Below are positions 58,101-64,000 of a stretch of 64,000 bases of DNA, piece after piece; position 1 is the first letter of the stretch, and every line of letters starts with the position of its first letter. Source of the stretch: Glomus cerebriforme (lineage: Eukaryota > Glomeromycota > Glomeromycetes > Glomerales > Glomeraceae); contig QKYT01000189.1 of the NCBI GenBank assembly GCA_003550305.1, forward strand, positions 1-64,000. Reading direction: 5' to 3'. A program made the position numbers and the translations under genes. Below the pieces are notes generated by a model. It saw nothing but the letters and a program-made list of their open reading frames with translations, did no database searches and was not told where the DNA came from.

Positions 58101-59381
58101 TCGATTCCATTTGTGATACAAACATTACCATTATCAACGAAAATTTTTCTGTTTAGTTTAGTTATCACACTTGTATTATTAAAATCATCGGAAACATCAA
58201 TTTCATCATAATCTTGATAAGGATCTATAAGTTTACGAGTACCATATATGAATAATCTTTCAGAATTATTTTTCAAAGTTATGAATTCAACTCTCTTACT
58301 ACTCTCACTATCTTCACCATCCTCACTATCTTCATCATCCTCACTATCTTCACTATCCTTACTATCCTTACTATCCCCACCTGTGAATAAATTATAATTA
58401 GAATATATAAATAATCTACATATCAAAAATTTACTGTATGTATTGTAAAAGTAATACTCACTCTCATGTTTTAGAATCAACATTCCATTTTCCATTGAAT
58501 ATATGCAAGTACTATTATTTAAAACTGTCGCAAATAACGTTTGATTTTTATTCACTGTTATTGGTTTCCAATGATCAGTAAATTCATGGTATTGTCTTTC
58601 TAAATTCATTGTCAATAAATCAAATTGAAGCATTTTACGATTGCTAACAACTAAAAATAACTTTGTTCGATATATAGAACAATACAAGCCAAATTTACTA
58701 TATAAACTTTCGGGAATTTTTATATCATTGATTTGAGAATATTCCCAAGGATCTGTATTTTTTGGTTTAGATGTGAAACAGTACTTGTAAATTTTGCGAT
58801 CTCTTACTGATACTTGAACTAAATCACCGTTAGGAAGGAATCCAATAGCATCATTATTATTTATACCATAACCATTTTGAAAAGAAGTACCACCCTTATC
58901 ATAAACTGGACGCTTTAGTTTGAGAAATCGATCACTACTACGATCACTATTTAAATCAATAAACCCTACAATTACAATATAAACGATTAATTAAAACATA
59001 AATTGGATTACTTATTATTTTGAGTCAAAATAAATACCTACGATAATTAAAAAGTTCACATAATAACAAGATTTTTTTACTTAGTGCAGAAAAGAAAAAT
59101 TTCTTATTATATTCGTTGAGTTTATCAATCTTAAAATAAACATCGGGTTGGTATCCATTTTTTTCAATGTTAACTGACCATCCAAGGACTGATTCATCTT
59201 CATGACTATAAGTAACAATATAGTCATCTGAACCATATTCTTCATCATCCATGTATTGAGAAACAAAAATTCGATTAATCGATTCCCTATGTTTTTTATG
59301 TTTTTTAATTCCGTCAAAAGTAACATCCTTCGTTTCTGATGGTGGAATATCTATTGCAGTTTCAACTACTTTTTCACCCAT
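55181..59381 (-). CDS. TRP-like ion channel with N-terminal beta-propeller, six exons
   Basis: Exons 59,381-59,042, 58,965-56,590, 56,526-56,098, 56,019-55,844, 55,773-55,700 and 55,622-55,181 give 1,278 aa; donors GTAGGT, GTAAGT, GTAACA, GTAACC, GTAAGT, all acceptors AG, all phases fit. Residues about 20-560 contain WD40/propeller-like blades (RIFVSQYMDDE, VTYSHEDESVLGWSV, NQTLFATVLNNSTCIY) and an acidic Asp-Ser-Glu repeat. Hydrophobic helices begin near residue 830 (YYYLIWLFYTIFYICYSLA). The last pair flanks a pore loop, SLLAVYKLLTG then DSGSLSSF, followed by IYLMNLFIGLLNLAIGD, typical of ion_trans/TRP channels. The C-terminus is a Lys/Glu/Gln coiled coil suited to tetramer assembly. Likely a cation channel; ligand unknown. 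No disruptions. Confidence 0.88.
58305..58380 (-). repeat. In-frame microsatellite encoding an acidic repeat
   Basis: Minus-strand GAT-AGT-GAG-GAT-type units inside exon 2 of the channel encode DSKDSEDSEDDEDSEDGEDS. Repeats of 9-15 nt keep the frame, so length variation between strains is expected. Confidence 0.85.
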
Positions 59382-60660
59382 ACTACGTGAATGAAATTTT
59401 ATTTATAAAATTTACGAAAAATATTTTTTTTTGTCACGCCTTTTATAAAAAACTGACGAATTTACAAAATTTATTTATTTTATTAAAATTTACCATATAT
59501 ATTAAGCATAATAAAAATATGCACGACAAGCAATATTATTTTTAAGTTAATTGGACAAAAAAAGTAAAAATTAAAATTTCATCATGTATAATGTACAGTG
59601 TGTGTTTGGTACGAAATTTTGCGCCAGCAGAGAGAACAATAGAAAAAAATTTTTTTTTCATTGTGCAAGATAAAATAGGAATTAAAATTGTACGAATTCA
59701 ACATTATTCATGTAATAATCTGTACCAATGAAGTTTGCAAAATTTTACAGGTTTTCTGCTGTTATTACATGTGAAACTTTAATTATTTATTTATGTTCGA
59801 ATGAGTTAAAATACCAGATTTTAAGATTAACATTGAACTATCTTTGTCTCTAATAAGTTCTGTTAATTGATACATATGATGTACATATTGGTTTCGCAAA
59901 ATGATAAAAAAGGTTTTAACAGGAATTAAAAGATGTTATTTAATAGAAGTTTCGAGTAATGAAGAATTCCAGTGTAACAAATCGGGAAACAGACATTAAA
60001 GTGTGTGAACAGCGAACCAGTTACATTTTTTACGCCACAATACAATATTAATAGTTTTAATAGTTATCATGTACCCATTTAAACAACTAAAAATGATTTT
60101 TTTTTTTTGTCGCTCTTTACCATTTATATTAAGCATAATAAATAAGCACGCCAAGCAAATTAATTTTTTAATTTTTTAACGATAAAGTTAACTTATTTGA
60201 CTGGACAAAAAAGTAAAAATTAATAGATCATCATGCGTAATGTTTGATACAAAATATTGCGCCAGAGAGAACGATAAAAAAAAAATATTTTTATAGTAAC
60301 TTGTCTTTAATTTGATTGTGCAGGATAAAATAGGAAGTTAAAATCAAACAATGTAACATTATTAATCTGTGCCATTCAATTTTGTAACAATTTACGAGTT
60401 CTCTTCTATTATTACATATGAAATTTTATTTATTTATGCTCTAATGCATGAATAAGTTAAAAGAAAAACAGATTTTAAGATTATCATCAAACTATCATCT
60501 TTTTTATGTTTATAAAATGAGTTTCGAATAATAAATAATTTCGTGATACCGATTTTAGTGCGACAGAAGTTGCAACAAATTGAGATTATTAAGAGCGGTT
60601 AACATTGTGAACAATGAAATAACGGTGAATATAAAACAAATATTAGTGATTAAAAAATAA
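59382..60660 (+). repeat. ~620-bp tandem segmental duplication upstream of the channel gene
   Basis: 59,485-60,105 and 60,112-60,655 align throughout: ttaccat.tatattaagcata, ggacaaaaaagtaaaaatta, gcgccag.agagaac, gtgca(a/g)gataaaatagga, attacat(g/a)tgaaa, cagattttaagatta, then cgagtaat/cgaataat and gtgaaca. Identity looks like 75-80% with many small indels. The left unit begins about 100 bp before the channel's start codon, so the duplication lies in its promoter region. Confidence 0.82.
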
Positions 60661-61322
60661 AAATTTATCATCCAGTGTGTATGTGGGAATTTTACAGCAA
60701 TCTGCCCATCAATTAAAAAAATTATCCGCAATTAGTTGTGATACGTGGCACTTTAGACAATTTGTGGCAAACCAACTGAAAAAAGCCACGATTGCATTTT
60801 ATTATCACCTGTTTAGTAATGATATGCTACGCAAGTGACCACAGATTATCACAAAACGTGCAATGATATAATCGTGTAACGTCAATTGCAGCATATATAA
60901 TATTTGCATCCCATAGAAAAATGTCCTGCTTACAAATTATTTCTTTCTTTGGTCAAGCCGAAAAGCAATAAAATTTTTCATTATAACTGTTGTGCTACTA
61001 CAATCTCATAAAATTATTTTTAAAAGAGAATAGGTAAGGAGGGTTTTATGGACAACGAATTTTGGTATACATGAACCGGTTTGACTGTTGGGATCTACAT
61101 ATTGTAAAGAACTCACTTGCTCTGTGGAACAAATGTTATTTGTAGGATCATGAGAAGAATACCATTTCATCATTTTCCTAGGTTCCTTATCCTTACATAG
61201 AAATTACTTGTCAGGCATCCCGCTACTTTGCGAACTAATGGCTATTGGATATGAAATGATATGTAGCTTAACAATTTTATATTTGTGGACGTTTCAATGG
61301 AATAGATTGCGGAAGGATGAAA
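60661..61322. other. No gene seen
   Basis: Moderate G+C, no supported coding frame on either strand. It is the 3' side of the CRN fragment. Confidence 0.45.
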
Positions 61323-61577
61323 CTAAAAATGGTAATATATGACAGTGTCACTGTCCTGGGGTATTGGATTTCTTAATTGATCATCCTGATTGCCAGAGAT
61401 TTCTACCTTCCATAGTTTGAGCTTGTCTACATCTACACCAGCAAAGTCATTTTGTTTCTTCGCCTTTATAGCATCTTTAAGGTCACCAACAAGACTATTT
61501 CTATCAATATGAATAGGGAAAGTGTTCGCAGTCGTATTTCCTTTGACAATGTCAGCGTCGTATGTAAATACAAACAA
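61323..61577 (-). CDS. Crinkler (CRN) N-terminal domain fragment
   Basis: An 84-codon frame with VKGNTTANTFPIHIDRNSLV followed by GDLKDAIKAKKQNDF and VDKLKLWKVEISGN. This is the ubiquitin-like CRN N-terminal domain: P-hydrophobic-x-hydrophobic-D, VGDLK-x-x-I, then L-x-L-W-x-V-x-I. CRN proteins are secreted or nuclear effectors in oomycetes and are also found in Rhizophagus. There is no ATG: a TAG lies directly before the frame, and a good minus-strand acceptor (tttttcttag) sits there, so it may be exon 2 with an unseen first exon. The frame ends 20 residues after LWKVEI, without a CRN C-terminal effector domain. A fragment or minimal CRN. Confidence 0.72.
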   Translation of the reverse strand: MFVFTYDADIVKGNTTANTFPIHIDRNSLVGDLKDAIKAKKQNDFAGVDVDKLKLWKVEISGNQDDQLRNPIPQDSDTVIYYHF

Positions 61578-61904
61578 CTAACTAAGAAAAACCTAAAGTG
61601 ATCTATTCAGATGTATAGGGAATCCAAAAATAAGTGTATGTTTTATATGTTTATACGTAAGGATAAATGTAGATCAAATTAATCGGCAAAGGTTCAAACA
61701 CACAGTTTGACACAAGTTTACAATAATTTCACAATACAAATCAATACACAATCGATTCACACAAGTAACAGAAAGACGCGAAGGTAAAAGTGTATATTTA
61801 ACTTTAGACTTTATTAATGAGTTAATAGCTAAACTATCTAACTCTATCCAAAACTACTGGGAAAGACTCTGAGTGAACTAAGTCTAAAACTCAGTGCTTT
61901 TATA
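61578..61904. other. Upstream of the CRN fragment
   Basis: If the CRN has a first exon, it should be here on the minus strand. I could not pick one with a matching donor and phase. Confidence 0.35.
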
Positions 61905-62040
61905 TAAAAATAAATGTAAAGAAAATAAAATAGATAATACAAATATAATAAATAAACTAAATATAATAAATATAATAAATATAATATATAAAATAAATAA
62001 AATAAATTAAATAAATTAAATAGATTTAATAGGTAATACC
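61905..62040. repeat. AT microsatellite-like tract
   Basis: Irregular aata/ataaat repeats (aataaata, taaataaat) for about 130 bp with no C and hardly any G. Confidence 0.85.
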
Positions 62041-63308
62041 ATTTTCACCATTTTCACCTGATGATCAATTACTGTGCCACAGGATAAGAAATCACATGGT
62101 GACAACAAGACATAGTAAAGTGATAGACATGTTTTCAGCTTATATATTATTTTTTGCGAAATATTATTAGTGCAAACTGGCGTAAGTGAGGACAAGAGTA
62201 AAAGAATTTTATTTGCGAAAAAAATACTGAGGCAGGGTGTATGTAAGAAATTATTCTATTTCACAAGCCTGCCGTATGATCAGCCACATTGCATCATAGG
62301 TGCAACAACCGCCTGATGGATTTTAGTCATTATGCCCATATCAATCAGTTATAAACGTATATATTATATAACATCTGTTACATGAATTTATTGTAACGTC
62401 CAAATGTCAGTGGCGTAAAATTAAATAAAAGTTTCTTTGAAAATATGCAATCCATGGCGATAGAATCGAATAGCGAATATGAGATTCGAAATGAATGGTA
62501 TTCTGTTTATAAAGAAATAAGTTGGGTGTCGACTCCAACTGTGAAGATCAGATCATTTATAATATTTTCACGTCATTGTGAAATACTAAGCCACTGACTA
62601 TTAGTTAAAGGAAAAAATGTTGCGGAGTAATAAAGATTACAAAAATAATTCCTATTGACCGCATGTAAGACATTTCGGGTAAGATGATCAATGGCAAAAA
62701 ATTTCAATAATCTTGAATATTTATGAATTATTATTGCATCTGCATTTAACATAATTCTAAAAGAGAAAAATATAACAATGTCCGGGTAATTCATCAAATG
62801 AGTATTAAAGAACGCTCAAGCATGTGCGGTCTATGACACAGTACCTAGAGTGGTCTTTGATTAATAAATGAATTAATATCTCCATTATATGACACTACTA
62901 AAGTTATTACCACTTTGTTAAATTTTAAGTTATATTTTGTCATGTACGGTATCTGATAAAATCATAAAATCATTAATATTATGTATGTAGAAAAGGGATG
63001 TATGACGAATTGACAATTATCCGAGATACTATGATTTTGCCTAAAACGTATTTTATGCAGTCATCATATGGATTGTACTTGTTTTCTTTGCCCAGATCTA
63101 ATAAACTGAACAGGTTTGTTTTTGGAATCTCACGGAAGATCAAAGTCTATTTAAACGAATAGTGTAATACATATGTTATTAACCTAACATGTTTGTCACG
63201 ATGAATAACCTCTCCTCTTATTTTGCTAATTTTGCCATTTCTTTGAAATATTGTTTTAGGAACCAATACAGCTGGGTGAAGAATCTTATATTAAAAAGGA
63301 ATAACACT
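62041..63308. other. No gene seen
   Basis: Mixed composition without recognisable coding sequence. A 74-codon minus-strand frame at 62,573-62,797 has no supporting features. The right end should hold the promoter of the CRN-type gene at 63,309. Confidence 0.45.
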
Positions 63309-63896
63309 ATGTCTATTGCTTTTAACTGTATTATTTCTGGCGATAATAAAGAAAGAGTTTTTCCTATACATATTTCTGTGTAAAATACTGTTGGAGATCT
63401 GAAATACTTGATTAAAGAAAGGGTACATCCTAGGTTCAAGGATGTTTTCGCATCAGATATCGATTTATATGTTCTTGACTGCCATCCTGATCAATATAGA
63501 GGTCCTGAAAATAACTTAGAGAGAATAAAAGAGCCTTGGCATTCTATTGAAAAACTAAAAATAACTAAATTTCTTATATCCAGCAAAGAAAATATCCATT
63601 TTATGGTGACTCCTGTGTATTGGAAGGAAATTCATTGTAATGTCCAATATAAATCTTCTACTACTTATTTTATTTGGAATATAATGCATGGCATGGCGTC
63701 ATTAAAAAATTTTAAAAGTGAAGTATCTATAAAGATCACTGAACTAGATAACGTTGAGCATCAACAATTGAAAATTGAATATGATGATGGGTTGTCAATT
63801 AAAGCAAAAATTATAGCAAATGATGATGCTTTGGCTAGTATCATATGGACCGTAAACTTTCGGGTTGATGCAAATTTTCATTTATCATTGTTGTAA
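63309..63896 (+). pseudogene. CRN-type protein with one in-frame stop
   Basis: From ATG 63,309 the frame runs to TAA at 63,894-63,896, broken only by TAA at 63,381-63,383 (codon 25). MSIAFNCIISGDNKERVFPI opens it, then HISV, stop, NTVGDLKYLIKERVHPRFKD and DIDLYVLDC; this matches the CRN N-terminal ubiquitin-like domain (hydrophobic start, G-D, FPI-x-I, VGDLK-x-x-I, x-L-x-x-L/V-D). The following 130 residues (WHSIEKLKITKFL ... FRVDANFHLSL) are not a known CRN effector module. A single base change (TAA for AAA or GAA) explains the stop; it may be a sequencing error or a null allele. It faces the other CRN fragment 1.7 kb away. Confidence 0.68.
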
Positions 63897-64000
63897 ACAT
63901 GGTTTAATTTAGTAAAAGTTGACTTTTCTCAAATATATCTAAAATAGATATCATATCACAACAATATAAAACATAATATTCTAATTGATGAATCTCTTAC
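63897..64000. other. 3' flank to window end
   Basis: No feature in the last 104 bases. Confidence 0.5.

Overview
The window is about 75-80% A+T, has intron-containing genes with GT-AG introns, and is packed with repeats, so it is nuclear DNA of a eukaryote. The gene content points to an arbuscular mycorrhizal fungus (Glomeromycotina, Rhizophagus-like): an F-box protein of the type hugely expanded in those genomes, TKL-type kinases with an N-terminal zinc ribbon and sometimes Sel1 repeats, a BTB-BACK relic, two-repeat Myb-like proteins, Crinkler (CRN) N-terminal domains, a DUF2283-like protein and a propeller/TRP-like channel. Species assignment is inference from these families; no rRNA, tRNA or CRISPR was seen.

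Layout. 1-9.4 kb: relics of a kinase, a coiled-coil/zinc family and a HIT-like family, two of them split by a hAT-type MITE. 9.86-10.56 kb: a clean three-exon membrane protein gene, followed by a ~100-bp tandem repeat. 11.4-28.4 kb: a graveyard of kinase-Sel1, LINE, hAT and Harbinger fragments, a truncated F-box copy and a dispersed ~1.5-kb repeat. 29.8-34.4 kb: two tandem Myb-like genes with the same exon pattern, the second running into a zinc-ribbon kinase. 34.8-35.35 kb: a ~165-bp minisatellite. 36.4-38.1 kb: an intact F-box gene. 38.3-49.96 kb: an inverted repeat, more F-box, BTB, kinase and transposase relics, a DUF2283-like gene and two more copies of the dispersed repeat. 49.96-54.85 kb: a visibly G+C-richer block with a primase-like ORF and a RING-finger gene. 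55.2-59.4 kb: a six-exon ion channel gene (1,278 aa) with a tandemly duplicated upstream region. 61.3-63.9 kb: two CRN-type effector-like fragments.

How the parts relate. Nothing looks like an operon or a joint pathway. The pattern is that of a repeat-driven, birth-and-death gene landscape: six kinase loci, three F-box loci, two Myb loci and two CRN loci in 64 kb, with one intact F-box, one or two intact Myb genes and no fully intact kinase. Three MITE insertions carry 8-bp target duplications and date after the decay, or at least the presence, of their hosts. The genes that look complete from the sequence are the membrane protein (9.86 kb), Myb gene 1, Myb gene 2 (up to its stop), the F-box gene, the RING gene and the channel.
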